A DNA stretch of 64,000 bases from Croceicoccus bisphenolivorans. Its GTDB lineage: Bacteria; Pseudomonadota; Alphaproteobacteria; Sphingomonadales; Sphingomonadaceae. Of the stretch, positions 28,982 through 39,075 are shown in pieces. The notes below the pieces were generated by a model, which was not told where the DNA came from, made no database searches, and was given only the letters and a program-made list of their open reading frames with translations. A program made the position numbers and the translations under genes. The DNA is taken from assembly GCF_001634625.1 (NCBI RefSeq), contig NZ_LRSE01000006.1, positions 69,715 through 133,714 on the forward strand, read 5' to 3'. Position 1 is the stretch's first letter, and every line of letters starts with the position of its first letter.

Positions 28982-29463
28982 GCGTCGCCCAACTCGTAAA
29001 ATCGTTCACCCTGTGGGAGTTCGTGAAGGCGCATGCCCTCACGCTGAAGTACTTCTTCAAGCCCAAGGCGACGATCAACTATCCGTTCGAGAAGAACCCG
29101 CTGTCGCCCCGTTTCCGCGGCGAACACGCGCTGCGTCGCTATCCGAACGGCGAGGAACGGTGCATCGCGTGCAAGCTGTGCGAGGCAGTGTGCCCGGCGC
29201 AGGCCATCACGATCGAGGCCGAGCCGCGCGACGACGGTTCGCGCCGCACCACGCGCTACGATATCGACATGACCAAGTGCATCTTCTGCGGCTTTTGTCA
29301 GGAAGCATGCCCGGTCGACGCCATCGTCGAGGGGCCGAACTTCGAATACGCGACCGAAACGCGTGAGGAACTGCTCTACGACAAGGCGAAACTGCTGGCC
29401 AACGGGGACAAGTGGGAGCGTGCGATCGCCGCGAACCTTGAAGCCGATGCGCCCTATCGCTAG
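28978..29463 (+). CDS. nuoI: NADH-quinone oxidoreductase subunit I
   Basis: A 161-residue subunit with two [4Fe-4S] ferredoxin motifs, [12 protein letters not shown] and [12 protein letters not shown], which hold clusters N6a and N6b and hand electrons to NuoB. The ATG at 28978 was preferred to upstream starts in the same frame, which lie inside nuoH. Standard length for the family. Confidence 0.97.
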   Translation: MSVAQLVKSFTLWEFVKAHALTLKYFFKPKATINYPFEKNPLSPRFRGEHALRRYPNGEERCIACKLCEAVCPAQAITIEAEPRDDGSRRTTRYDIDMTKCIFCGFCQEACPVDAIVEGPNFEYATETREELLYDKAKLLANGDKWERAIAANLEADAPYR

Positions 29464-29484
29464 GGGCCGCGCGGGAAAGATCAC

Positions 29485-30102
29485 ATGATCCACACGATAG
29501 CCTTCTACCTGTTCGCAGTGCTCCTGATCGCCAGCGCCATGCTGGTCATCATGAGCCGCAACCCGGTCCACTCGGTCCTCTGGCTCATCCTCGCGTTCTT
29601 CAACGCGGCGGGCCTGATGGTTCTCGTCGGCGCGGAATTCATCGCGATGCTGCTGGTCATCGTATATGTCGGCGCGGTCGCGGTCCTGTTCCTGTTCGTG
29701 GTCATGATGCTCGACATCGACTTTGCCGAACTGCGCGCGGGCTTCATGAAGAACGCACCGCTTGGCGTGCTGATTGCGGTCGTCCTTTTCGTCGAACTTT
29801 TCGTCGGCCTTGTGATCCACGGCGCCGGAGAGCTTCAGCTCGGCGCTGCGGACGGCACCGCCGCCACGATCGAAGGGCGCTCCAATATCGAGAGCATCGG
29901 CGCTCTGCTTTACGGCGAGTATCTGTTCCTGTTCGAAGCGGCGGGCCTGATCCTGCTGGTCGCCATGATCGGCGCGATCGTGCTGACCCATCGTGAACGT
30001 ACGGACACGCGCGGGCAGAAGGTTGCCCGGCAGGTGGCGCGTCGCCCCGAAGAGGCGACCGTCAACGTGAAGCCTGAAATCGGCAAGGGAGTCTCGCTGT
30101 GA
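29485..30102 (+). CDS. nuoJ: NADH-quinone oxidoreductase subunit J
   Basis: A 205-residue membrane subunit with five helices; [20 protein letters not shown] contains the conserved helix-3 region near the E channel. A charged C-terminal tail ([17 protein letters not shown]) follows the last helix. Twenty-one bases follow nuoI; four bases overlap nuoK. Confidence 0.95.
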   Translation: MIHTIAFYLFAVLLIASAMLVIMSRNPVHSVLWLILAFFNAAGLMVLVGAEFIAMLLVIVYVGAVAVLFLFVVMMLDIDFAELRAGFMKNAPLGVLIAVVLFVELFVGLVIHGAGELQLGAADGTAATIEGRSNIESIGALLYGEYLFLFEAAGLILLVAMIGAIVLTHRERTDTRGQKVARQVARRPEEATVNVKPEIGKGVSL

Positions 30103-30404
30103 TCGGGATCGAACACTACGTCGTCGTCAGCTCGATTCTGTTCGTGCTGGGCGTGCTCGGCATCTTTCTCAACCGCAAGAACGTCATCGTCATCCTGATG
30201 GCGATCGAACTGATCCTGCTGGCCGTGAACATCAATCTTGTCGCATTCAGCGCCTTCCTCGGCGATCTGACCGGCCAGATCTTCGCGATGTTCGTCCTGA
30301 CCGTCGCGGCGGGTGAGGCGGCGATCGGGCTTGCGATCCTTGTCATCTACTTCCGTGGCCGCGGTACGATCGCGGTTGACGACATTCACCGCATGAGGGG
30401 CTGA
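30099..30404 (+). CDS. nuoK: NADH-quinone oxidoreductase subunit K
   Basis: A 101-residue three-helix subunit starting at GTG. Two conserved membrane Glu residues lie in [12 protein letters not shown] and in [13 protein letters not shown], both needed for proton translocation in this family. Confidence 0.96.
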   Translation: MIGIEHYVVVSSILFVLGVLGIFLNRKNVIVILMAIELILLAVNINLVAFSAFLGDLTGQIFAMFVLTVAAGEAAIGLAILVIYFRGRGTIAVDDIHRMRG

Positions 30405-30409
30405 TCCCA

Positions 30410-32452
30410 GTGATCAAGATCATCGTCTTCGCGCCCCTGCTGGCATCGATCATTGCCGGTCTCGGCAACCGTGCGATGGGCAACTTCGCCGCCAAGGTCG
30501 TCACGACCGGCGCGTTGTTCCTGTCCTGCGCGCTGTCCTGGCCCATCTTCCTCGGCTTCATGACCGGCGCTGAAAGCGCCTATGTCGAGCCTGTTCTGAA
30601 GTGGGTTCAGTCCGGCACCATGACGTTCGACTGGGCCTTGCGCGTCGATACGCTCACAGCGGTAATGCTCGTCGTGATCACCAGCGTTTCGGCGCTCGTC
30701 CACCTCTATTCGTGGGGTTACATGGACGAAGATCCGGATCAGCCGCGTTTCTTCGCGTACCTGTCGCTCTTCACGTTCGCGATGCTGATGCTGGTGACTG
30801 CGGACAATCTCGTCCAGATGTTCTTCGGTTGGGAAGGCGTCGGCCTTGCCTCGTATCTCCTCATCGGTTTCTGGTTCCGCAAGCCCAGCGCCAGTGCGGC
30901 TGCGATCAAGGCATTCGTCGTCAACCGCGTCGGCGATCTCGGCTTCATGATGGGCATCTTCGGGGTGTTCCTCGTGTTCGGCACGACGTCGATCCCCGAA
31001 ATTCTCGACCGTGCACCCGAAATGGCGGGAAGCTCGATCGGCTTCCTCGGCTATCGGGTCGACACGATGACGGTGCTGTGTATCCTGCTGTTCATCGGCG
31101 CCATGGGCAAGTCGGCACAGCTCGGCCTGCACACCTGGCTGCCTGACGCGATGGAGGGTCCGACTCCCGTTTCGGCCCTGATCCATGCGGCAACGATGGT
31201 CACCGCCGGTGTCTTCATGGTCTGCCGCCTGTCGCCCTTGTTCGAAACGAGCCAGATGGCGCTGACTTTCGTCACCTTCATCGGTGCCGCCACCTGCTTC
31301 TTTGCCGCGACGATCGGCACGACGCAGACGGACATCAAGCGCGTCATCGCCTATTCGACGTGCTCGCAGCTGGGCTACATGTTCTTTGCAGCGGGCGTCG
31401 GCGCCTATGGCGCGGCGATGTTCCACCTGTTCACGCACGCCTTTTTCAAGGCCCTGCTGTTCCTTGGCGCGGGTTCGGTCATCCACGCGATGCACCACGA
31501 ACAGGACATGCGCTATTACGGCGGCCTCAGGAAGCACATCCCGATCACCTTCTGGGCAATGATGGCCGGTACGCTGGCGATCACGGGCGTGGGCATCTGG
31601 TTCCTCCACATCGGCTTCGCAGGCTTCTATTCGAAGGACGCGATCCTTGAGAGCGCGTTCGCCAGCGGCACCGAAATGGGCCAGTTCGCCTTCTTCATGG
31701 GCATCGTGGCTGCGCTGCTGACCAGCTTCTATTCATGGCGCCTCATGTTCCTCACCTTCTGGGGTAAGCCGCGCTGGGAACAGTCGGAGCATATCCAGCA
31801 TGCTGTGTACGGCCATCATGAAGAGCCGAGCGAGGAAAGCGACGATCATCACGAACACGCTCATGCAAGCCATGGTGACGGCACGGCGGGCTACCACCCG
31901 CATGAAAGCCCGTGGGTGATGCTGACGCCGCTTGTCGTGCTGTCGCTGGGCGCAGTGCTTGCCGGTGCGATCTGGAGCCATTCGTTCCTGGACAGCGCAG
32001 AGTTCTGGAACGGCTCGATCTTTTATAACGAGCACCTGATCCATGCGATGCACAATGTGCCGACGTGGGTGAAGATCGCGCCGGGCGCGGCCATGCTGAT
32101 CGGCCTTGCCATCGCGTGGAACAACTACATCCGCGATCCGGGTGCCGCGGGCCGCTTCGTCGGCATGTTCGGCGGCGTCTACACCTTCCTCAAGAACAAG
32201 TGGTACTTCGACGAGGTCTATCACACGATCTTCGTCAAGCCGGCCTTCTGGCTGGGTCGCAAGTTCTGGAAGTGGGGCGACGAAGGCACGATCGACCGGT
32301 TCGGTCCGAACGGTGCCGCATGGGTCGTCGCTCAAGGGTCTCGCTACGCCCAAAAGGTGCAGACCGGATATCTCTACAGCTACGCGCTGGTCATGTTGCT
32401 CGGTCTGGTCGCTGCGATCAGCTGGGTCATGGCCAACGGGCTCGGGCACTAA
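30410..32452 (+). CDS. nuoL: NADH-quinone oxidoreductase subunit L
   Basis: A 680-residue antiporter-like proton-pumping subunit with a GTG start. [46 protein letters not shown] and [16 protein letters not shown] are the family signatures. Residues about 464-500 form a His/Glu-rich soluble loop, [19 protein letters not shown]. The C-terminus should include the long lateral helix. Confidence 0.97.
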   Translation: MIKIIVFAPLLASIIAGLGNRAMGNFAAKVVTTGALFLSCALSWPIFLGFMTGAESAYVEPVLKWVQSGTMTFDWALRVDTLTAVMLVVITSVSALVHLYSWGYMDEDPDQPRFFAYLSLFTFAMLMLVTADNLVQMFFGWEGVGLASYLLIGFWFRKPSASAAAIKAFVVNRVGDLGFMMGIFGVFLVFGTTSIPEILDRAPEMAGSSIGFLGYRVDTMTVLCILLFIGAMGKSAQLGLHTWLPDAMEGPTPVSALIHAATMVTAGVFMVCRLSPLFETSQMALTFVTFIGAATCFFAATIGTTQTDIKRVIAYSTCSQLGYMFFAAGVGAYGAAMFHLFTHAFFKALLFLGAGSVIHAMHHEQDMRYYGGLRKHIPITFWAMMAGTLAITGVGIWFLHIGFAGFYSKDAILESAFASGTEMGQFAFFMGIVAALLTSFYSWRLMFLTFWGKPRWEQSEHIQHAVYGHHEEPSEESDDHHEHAHASHGDGTAGYHPHESPWVMLTPLVVLSLGAVLAGAIWSHSFLDSAEFWNGSIFYNEHLIHAMHNVPTWVKIAPGAAMLIGLAIAWNNYIRDPGAAGRFVGMFGGVYTFLKNKWYFDEVYHTIFVKPAFWLGRKFWKWGDEGTIDRFGPNGAAWVVAQGSRYAQKVQTGYLYSYALVMLLGLVAAISWVMANGLGH

Positions 32453-32474
32453 GGAACGGGGCAGGGTTTAGATA

Positions 32475-34022
32475 ATGGACGGCTTTCCGATCCTTTCGCT
32501 GATGTTGCTGGTGCCGCTTGTCGGTGCAGCCATCTGCTTTTTCGTGCCGGCACAGACCGCGCGCATGGTTGCGCTGGTCGCGACGCTGGTGAACCTGTTG
32601 CTGGGCGTGATGCTCTGGGCAGAGTTCGACATCGGCGGGGCGCAATGGCAGTTCGTCGAGCGGGCCGAGATTTTCGCTGGCTTCAGCTACGCGCTCGGCA
32701 TCGATGGCATCGCGCTGATGCTGATCATGCTGTCGGTCTTCCTGATGCCGATCTGCATCGGGGCCAGCTGGCTTTCGATCACCAAGCGGGTGGGTGAGTA
32801 CATGGCCGCCTTCCTGATGATGGAAACGCTGATGATCGGCGTTTTCACTGCGCAGGATCTGTTCCTGTTCTACATCTTCTTCGAAGCCGGCCTGATCCCG
32901 ATGTACCTGATCATCGGCATCTGGGGTGGGGACAACCGCATTTACGCTTCGTACAAGTTCTTCCTCTACACCCTGATCGGCTCGGTCCTGATGTTGATCG
33001 CGATGTTCTGGATGGTGCGCGAAGCGGGCACCACCGACATCCCAACCCTGATGGCGACGGATTTCCCGGCCGGTGCGCAGAACTGGCTCTGGCTGGCCTT
33101 CTTCGCCAGCTTCGCAGTGAAGATGCCGATGTGGCCGGTTCACACCTGGCTGCCCGACGCGCACGTTCAGGCACCGACCGCCGGTTCGGTCATCCTGGCC
33201 GGCGTACTGCTGAAGATGGGTGGCTACGGCTTCATCCGCTTCTCGCTCCCCATGTTTCCGGAAGCATCCGCAAATTTCGCGTGGCTGGTTTTCGCGCTTT
33301 CGATGATCGCGGTGGTGGTTACTTCGCTAATTGCGCTGGTCCAGCACGACATGAAGAAGTTGATCGCCTATTCGTCGGTCGCGCACATGGCGATCGTGTG
33401 CATGGCGCTGTTCAGCTTCAACGTGCAGGGGCTGGAAGGCTCGATGATAGTGATGCTTAGTCACGGTCTGGTTTCGGGCGCGCTGTTCCTTGCCGTCGGC
33501 GTCATCTACGACCGCCTGCACACGCGCGAGATCAGCCGTTACGGCGGTCTTTCGATCAACATGCCGAAATACTCGCTGTTCTTCCTGCTGTTCACGATGG
33601 CCTCGATCGGCCTTCCCGGCACCAGCGGGTTCGTCGGCGAATTCCTGTCGCTCGCGGGCGTCTACCAGATTTCCAGCTGGGTCGCGCTGATCGGCACGAC
33701 CGGCATCATCCTTGGCGCTGCCTACATGCTCTATCTCTACCGCCGCGTGGCCTTTGGCGAACAGAAGAACGCCGATGCCGCCGCCATGCCCGATCTCGAC
33801 GAGCGCGAATGGGCGATGATGCTGCCGCTTGCCGCTGCCGTTTTGTGGATGGGCGTCTATCCCGAAAGCTTCCTTGCGCCGATGCGGGCGGATATCGAAT
33901 GGCTGGACCAGCGGCTCGAAGCTGCCGCTCCTGCCGGCGACGCGCAGTTGTCGGCCCCTGATCCGGAAGCTGCTGCGGAGCACCACGGCGAAGAAGCCGC
34001 TGCGGAAGGAGGGTCGCACTGA
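32475..34022 (+). CDS. nuoM: NADH-quinone oxidoreductase subunit M
   Basis: A 515-residue antiporter-like subunit: PMYLIIGIWGGDNRIYASYKF, PVHTWLPDAHVQAPTAGSVILAG and KKLIAYSSVAHMA. The C-terminal 35 residues are Ala/Glu-rich and end in GGSH. Overlaps nuoN by one base. Confidence 0.97.
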   Translation: MDGFPILSLMLLVPLVGAAICFFVPAQTARMVALVATLVNLLLGVMLWAEFDIGGAQWQFVERAEIFAGFSYALGIDGIALMLIMLSVFLMPICIGASWLSITKRVGEYMAAFLMMETLMIGVFTAQDLFLFYIFFEAGLIPMYLIIGIWGGDNRIYASYKFFLYTLIGSVLMLIAMFWMVREAGTTDIPTLMATDFPAGAQNWLWLAFFASFAVKMPMWPVHTWLPDAHVQAPTAGSVILAGVLLKMGGYGFIRFSLPMFPEASANFAWLVFALSMIAVVVTSLIALVQHDMKKLIAYSSVAHMAIVCMALFSFNVQGLEGSMIVMLSHGLVSGALFLAVGVIYDRLHTREISRYGGLSINMPKYSLFFLLFTMASIGLPGTSGFVGEFLSLAGVYQISSWVALIGTTGIILGAAYMLYLYRRVAFGEQKNADAAAMPDLDEREWAMMLPLAAAVLWMGVYPESFLAPMRADIEWLDQRLEAAAPAGDAQLSAPDPEAAAEHHGEEAAAEGGSH

Positions 34023-35503
34023 TGAACGATTTCTCCCAGTCGCTGCAGCTCATCGCTGCCGAGGAAATCCTGACGGTCGTCGGCCTTGTCCTTCTCGTCG
34101 TTGCCGCATGGGCGGGTGACAAGGCGTCGCGCGCGATCTCGATCGCCGCCGTAGCTGCCCTTGCAGCCTGTGCCTTCATTGCCGCACCCACACTGTGCCA
34201 AGGGCTTGTCGGGCCGGAGCGGGTGGCCTTCTTCGGCCAGTATTCGGCAGATGCGTTTTCTGCTTTCGCGAAACTGCTTATCTACGCAGCAGGCGGTGCC
34301 GCGCTGATCGTCGCGCCCTCGTTCTTCGGACGGGTTGCCGCGATTCGGGCCGAATATCCGATCCTGATCCTGTTCGCCGTGCTCGGCATGAACATGATGG
34401 TTTCGGCGACCGACTTCCTGTCGCTTTACATCGGCCTCGAACTCAACAGCCTTGCCGCCTATGTCCTTGCCGCTTTCCTGCGGACGGACGAGCGCTCCGC
34501 CGAAGCAGGCCTGAAATACTTCGTTCTGGGCGCATTGGCTTCGGGCATTATCCTGTTCGGCATGAGCCTGACCTACGGTTTTGCCGGCACGACGTCGTTC
34601 GCCGGTGTGAACGCGGCGCTTTCGGGCGATCTGTCGACCGGCGCGTTGTTCGGCCTGATTTTCGTGCTGGCCGGCCTTGCTTTCAAGATCAGTGCCGTGC
34701 CGTTCCACATGTGGACGCCGGACGTCTACGAAGGCGCACCGACGCCGGTGACGACGTTCTTCGCCACGGCCCCGAAAGTCGCGGCGCTTGCGCTCACCAT
34801 GCGTGTCGCCCTCGGTGCGTTCGGTTCGCAGGTCGATGCTTGGCAGCAGATCGTGATCTTCGTCTCGCTCGCCTCGATCATCGTCGGTGCGCTCGGTGCG
34901 ATCGGGCAGTCGAATATCAAGCGGCTGCTGGCCTATTCGTCGATCAACAACATCGGCTTCCTGCTGATCGGCCTTGCCGCCGCCACGCCGGAAGGCGCGG
35001 CCGCGATGCTCGTTTATCTCGCGATCTATGTCGCGATGAGCGTGGCCGGCTTCGTCGTCGTGCTGATGCTGCGCGATGCAGAAGGCAATCCGGTGGAGGC
35101 GATCGCTGACATGGCCGGTTTGTCGCGCACGCGGCCGGCACTGGCCTGGGCGCTGGCTGCCGTGATGTTCAGCCTTGCCGGCATTCCGCCGCTGTTCGGT
35201 TTCTGGGGCAAGTTCGTGGTGTTCCAGGCCGCCGTCAATGCCGACCTGATCGCGCTTGCCGCCATCGGCATCGCGGCCAGCGTCATTGGTGCGTTCTACT
35301 ACCTGAAGGTCGTCAAGATCGCATTCTTCGACGAACCGGCAGGCGTGGTCAGCGAAAGTGGCGAAAGCGGCGTCGACGCAGCCGCGCACAAGGTGCTATT
35401 GCTGGTGTCATGCCTGTTCATCTCACCGCTCGGTTACCTGTTGACGCCGTGGCTCGGCGATCTGGCGCAGAAGGCAGCGGCCGCGCTGCTCTTCGTAGGC
35501 TAA
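34022..35503 (+). CDS. nuoN: NADH-quinone oxidoreductase subunit N
   Basis: A 493-residue antiporter-like subunit, with FHMWTPDVYEGAPTPVTTF, SNIKRLLAYSSINNIGF and GIPPLFGFWGKF. Last subunit of the complex I set; all 14 genes are present in the canonical order. Thirteen bases separate it from birA. Confidence 0.97.
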   Translation: MNDFSQSLQLIAAEEILTVVGLVLLVVAAWAGDKASRAISIAAVAALAACAFIAAPTLCQGLVGPERVAFFGQYSADAFSAFAKLLIYAAGGAALIVAPSFFGRVAAIRAEYPILILFAVLGMNMMVSATDFLSLYIGLELNSLAAYVLAAFLRTDERSAEAGLKYFVLGALASGIILFGMSLTYGFAGTTSFAGVNAALSGDLSTGALFGLIFVLAGLAFKISAVPFHMWTPDVYEGAPTPVTTFFATAPKVAALALTMRVALGAFGSQVDAWQQIVIFVSLASIIVGALGAIGQSNIKRLLAYSSINNIGFLLIGLAAATPEGAAAMLVYLAIYVAMSVAGFVVVLMLRDAEGNPVEAIADMAGLSRTRPALAWALAAVMFSLAGIPPLFGFWGKFVVFQAAVNADLIALAAIGIAASVIGAFYYLKVVKIAFFDEPAGVVSESGESGVDAAAHKVLLLVSCLFISPLGYLLTPWLGDLAQKAAAALLFVG

Positions 35504-35516
35504 CGGAGCGCGCCGC

Positions 35517-36257
35517 ATGACGGGCGGCCAACGCATCGAATGTGTCGAGCAGATCGGCTCGACCAATGGCGAACTTGTCCGCCGCCTTGCTTCGGGAGAA
35601 GCGGTTGCGGAAGGCGCATGGCTTGTCGCTGACCGACAGACCGACGGTCGGGGTCGTCTGGGCCGGGTATGGTCCGACGGTGCGGGCAATTTCATGGGCT
35701 CCACCGCCGTGCGGCTGCGCTCGGGCGATCCGCTGCCGCAGACACTGGCACTCGTTGCCGGCGTGGCGCTGTACGAAGCGATTTCCCGTTTCATCGGCGG
35801 TGCGCAGGGCCTGTTGCTGAAGTGGCCGAACGATGTCCTGCTCGACGGGGGCAAGCTCGCGGGCATCCTGCTAGAACGAGCGGGTGATGTTGTCGTGATC
35901 GGGGTCGGCGCAAACCTGTCCATCGCTCCCGATGTTCCCGATCGCCGCACGGCATCGCTGGCATCGCGAAAGGCCCGTGTCGACCGTGATGACTTCGCGG
36001 AGGAGCTGGCGAAGCGGATGGCAACGGAACTGGCCACCTGGCGCAAGGCGGGGCTTGCTGAAGTCATCTCGCGCTGGACTATCCGCGGCCCGCATATCGG
36101 CGCGTCTATCCGTGTCGTTGGCGTTACCGACACGGTCAGCGTGGGGTCCTTTGCCGGTCTCGACAGCGAAGGTGCCCTGCTGATGCGGATGGATGACGGA
36201 ACGATGCGCGCCGTTCACGCGGGTGAAGTCTTGCTGCTTCGCGAAGAGGGAGCCTGA
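35517..36257 (+). CDS. birA: Biotin--[acetyl-CoA-carboxylase] ligase, class I
   Basis: A 246-residue biotin protein ligase with GRGRLGRVW (the biotinyl-AMP loop) and LKWPNDVLL carrying the catalytic Lys. There is no N-terminal helix-turn-helix, so it is an enzyme only and not a repressor. It attaches biotin to the carboxyl carrier protein. Co-transcribed with nuoN and coaX. Confidence 0.94.
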   Translation: MTGGQRIECVEQIGSTNGELVRRLASGEAVAEGAWLVADRQTDGRGRLGRVWSDGAGNFMGSTAVRLRSGDPLPQTLALVAGVALYEAISRFIGGAQGLLLKWPNDVLLDGGKLAGILLERAGDVVVIGVGANLSIAPDVPDRRTASLASRKARVDRDDFAEELAKRMATELATWRKAGLAEVISRWTIRGPHIGASIRVVGVTDTVSVGSFAGLDSEGALLMRMDDGTMRAVHAGEVLLLREEGA

Positions 36258-36261
36258 CGCG

Positions 36262-37050
36262 ATGCTGCTGGCATGCGACGTGGGCAATACCAATATCGTC
36301 TTCGCCCTGATGGATGGGCGCGAGGTTCGCACCCGCTGGCGCATCGCAACCGATGCTCGGCGCACGGCCGACGAATATGCCGTCTGGCTGATGCAGCTGT
36401 TCTCGCTTGAGGGGTGTTCCTTCGATTCGGTTGAAACCGTCATCGTTTCTACGGTCGTGCCGCGTGCACGGCACAACCTGCAGGTTCTGGGTGAGAAGTA
36501 TTTCGGCAAGCCCCCGATCTTCGCCGGCGAAGGCGGCGCAGGGTGGGGTATCGCCATCGACGTGGACGAACCGGCAAGTCTGGGCGCAGACCGGGCGGTC
36601 AACGCGATTGCGGCGCACGATGAACAGCCGGGGGACTTGATCGTTATCGATTTCGGTACGGCGACGACTTTCGACGTCATCGATTTCAATGGCGCCTACA
36701 AGGGCGGGATCATCGCGCCGGGCATCAACCTTTCCCTCGATGCACTGGTGCAGGCGGCGGCCAAGCTGCCCCGCATCGCGATCGAAGCGCCTTCCGAAAC
36801 GCAAAGCGTCATTGGCCGCAACACCGAATCGCAGATGCATATCGGGGTCTATTGGGGCTACGTCTCGATGATAGAGGGGCTGATCGCGCGCCTTCGGGCA
36901 GAGATTGGACGTCCGGCCAAGGTGGTTGCGACGGGCGGGCTTGCCCTGTTGTTCGACGAACAAACCGACATTTTCGATGTCGTCGATGTCGATCTGACTC
37001 TCAAGGGGCTGGCAATCCTTGCCGAAAAGGCGTCTAAGCCCGCTCGATGA
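36262..37050 (+). CDS. coaX: Type III pantothenate kinase
   Basis: A 262-residue ASKHA-fold kinase with [11 protein letters not shown] as phosphate loop, [24 protein letters not shown] and [11 protein letters not shown]. It phosphorylates pantothenate, the first step of coenzyme A synthesis. The start ATG at 36262 is four bases after birA; the stop overlaps rnj as ATGA. Confidence 0.95.
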   Translation: MLLACDVGNTNIVFALMDGREVRTRWRIATDARRTADEYAVWLMQLFSLEGCSFDSVETVIVSTVVPRARHNLQVLGEKYFGKPPIFAGEGGAGWGIAIDVDEPASLGADRAVNAIAAHDEQPGDLIVIDFGTATTFDVIDFNGAYKGGIIAPGINLSLDALVQAAAKLPRIAIEAPSETQSVIGRNTESQMHIGVYWGYVSMIEGLIARLRAEIGRPAKVVATGGLALLFDEQTDIFDVVDVDLTLKGLAILAEKASKPAR

Positions 37051-38705
37051 CCCCTGAAAAAGAACTGCTCTTCCTGGCCCTCGGCGGGTCGGGAGAGATT
37101 GGCATGAACGTCAATCTCTATGGCTGCGAAGGCAAATGGCTCATGGTCGATCTCGGCATGAGCTTTGCCGATCCGGGATACCCGGGTGTCGACCTTGTCT
37201 TTGCCGATCTCGAATTCATTGAGGAGCGCAGCGACGATCTCGTCGGAATCGTGCTGACCCATGCGCACGAAGATCATATCGGTGCCGTCCCATATTTCGC
37301 GGCAGATCTCGGCGTGCCTCTCTATGCAACGCCGTTCACTGCCAATCTCGTCATGCGCAAGCTGGAAGAGGCGGAACTGACCGATGCGGTCGAACTGATC
37401 GTCATCGACCACCTCGACGAATTTACGCCCGGGGGCGCAGGCTCCCCCTTCACGGTGCGCTATCTTCCGCTCGCCCACTCGATTGCCGAGGGCAATGCGG
37501 TGCTGATCGATACGCCCTATGGCCGCGTGTTCCATACCGGCGACTGGAAACTGGATGACGATCCGCAGATCGGCGAGCCGAGCACGCCGGAAGAACTGAG
37601 CGAGATCGGCGACGACGGCGTACTTGCGCTGGTTTGCGATTCCACCAACGTGTTCAATCCCGAACCGTCGGGTTCGGAAGGGGCTGTCAGGCTTGCGCTG
37701 GATACAGAGATCGCGCGCCATCGTGGCAAGCGGGTCTTGGTGACGACGTTCGCATCCAATGTCGCGCGCCTGCAGACGTTGGGTCAGGTGGCGAAGGAAA
37801 CTGGGCGCAAGCTTTGCGTGGCGGGCCGGTCGCTCGACCGGATCATCGATGCGGCGCAGGCCAATGGCTACTTGCGTGGATTTCCCGAACCGATCGACTT
37901 CGACACTGCGATGGCGCTGCCCCGCGGCGAAGTGTTGATCCTCGCCACCGGCGGGCAGGGTGAACCGCGCGCGGCGCTTGCGCGCATCGCGGCGGAGAGC
38001 CATCCGATCGATCTGGAAAAGGGCGACGTAGTCGTATTCTCCAGCCGCCAGATTCCCGGTAACGAACTGGCTATCGGACGGATCATGAACCAGCTGGCCG
38101 AACGCCAGATCACCACCGTTACCGACCGTCACGACCTGATCCATGTATCCGGACATCCGGGGAGGCCGGAGCTGGAGGCGCTTTACGGGTGGCTGCGGCC
38201 CAAAATCCTTGTCCCCGTGCATGGCGAGATGCGCCACATGCGCGAACAGGCGCGGGTGGGCGCGGAGGCCGGAGTGCCGAAGCAGATCTTCCAGAAGAAC
38301 GGCGACATCGTGCGACTGGCGCCGGGCAATCCCGGCAAGATCGGAGAAGCGCGGACTGGGCGCCTTGTTCTGGACGGCGACATTATCGTGCCGGCCGACG
38401 GTGAAACCATGGGCGAACGTCGCAGGCTGGCCCACAACGGTCACGTCACCGTCGTGCTGCCGCCGCCCGGTTCGAAGGCCGGGCCGGTGATCCACCCGAT
38501 CGGCCTGCCGCTTGATGAAGACGAAGCAGAATTTCTGGCCGAGGCACGGGACGACTTGCGGACTGCGCTGGCGAAGCTGAAAGGCGGGCGCGCCAAGGAT
38601 CGCGATGTCGTGCGGGAAACCGCGCGGCTTGCCGTGCGACGCGCGGCGCGGCGCTGGTCGGGCAAGAACCCGCAGGTCACCGTCATCGATTTCCACGAAA
38701 GTTGA
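37047..38705 (+). CDS. rnj: Ribonuclease J
   Basis: A 552-residue metallo-beta-lactamase/beta-CASP ribonuclease. [13 protein letters not shown] is the zinc motif, [11 protein letters not shown]-like sequence (here [11 protein letters not shown]) adds ligands, and [14 protein letters not shown] with [10 protein letters not shown] completes the site. It has 5'-to-3' exonuclease and endonuclease activity. The same organism also encodes RNase E in this window. Confidence 0.94.
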   Translation: MTPEKELLFLALGGSGEIGMNVNLYGCEGKWLMVDLGMSFADPGYPGVDLVFADLEFIEERSDDLVGIVLTHAHEDHIGAVPYFAADLGVPLYATPFTANLVMRKLEEAELTDAVELIVIDHLDEFTPGGAGSPFTVRYLPLAHSIAEGNAVLIDTPYGRVFHTGDWKLDDDPQIGEPSTPEELSEIGDDGVLALVCDSTNVFNPEPSGSEGAVRLALDTEIARHRGKRVLVTTFASNVARLQTLGQVAKETGRKLCVAGRSLDRIIDAAQANGYLRGFPEPIDFDTAMALPRGEVLILATGGQGEPRAALARIAAESHPIDLEKGDVVVFSSRQIPGNELAIGRIMNQLAERQITTVTDRHDLIHVSGHPGRPELEALYGWLRPKILVPVHGEMRHMREQARVGAEAGVPKQIFQKNGDIVRLAPGNPGKIGEARTGRLVLDGDIIVPADGETMGERRRLAHNGHVTVVLPPPGSKAGPVIHPIGLPLDEDEAEFLAEARDDLRTALAKLKGGRAKDRDVVRETARLAVRRAARRWSGKNPQVTVIDFHES

Positions 38706-38715
38706 GAGCCGCGTT

Positions 38716-39063
38716 ATGCAGTGGACTTCCGTTCTGGCCATCTACTGCCTGTTCTGGGTGATGGCGGCGTTCCTCGTGATGCCCTTCGGCATCCGCACGC
38801 ATCAGGAAGAAGGCGTCGAAGTCCAGAAGGGACACGCCGACAGCGCGCCGACGAATTTTCGCCCCGGTCGCGTCGCCCTGCGCGCAACTGTACTCTCTGC
38901 GATCCTCACCGGTGTGTTCTATGCGAACTACGTCAACGGCTGGATCACTGCAGAGGATGTCAACTTCATCCATCCGCCCAAGGAAATTACCGACGAGCAG
39001 GCGTGGATGCGGGAAGGCGGAATGCAGCAGGCCGGAGCGGACGAGGCCACCCCGGCCGACTGA
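38716..39063 (+). CDS. DUF1467 family membrane protein
   Basis: A 115-residue protein with two membrane segments, about 5-22 and 56-75, and the motif LVMPFGIRTHQEEG between them, typical of alphaproteobacterial DUF1467 proteins. Function unknown. It is the last gene of the nuo-birA-coaX-rnj run, ten bases after rnj, and converges with the coiled-coil gene. Confidence 0.85.
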   Translation: MQWTSVLAIYCLFWVMAAFLVMPFGIRTHQEEGVEVQKGHADSAPTNFRPGRVALRATVLSAILTGVFYANYVNGWITAEDVNFIHPPKEITDEQAWMREGGMQQAGADEATPAD

Positions 39064-39075
39064 TTATCCGTCGGC

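Noticed and set aside
33857-35389. 510-codon minus-strand frame opposite nuoN
   Set aside because: Shadow of an antiporter-like gene; no membrane helices or motifs in the antisense product.
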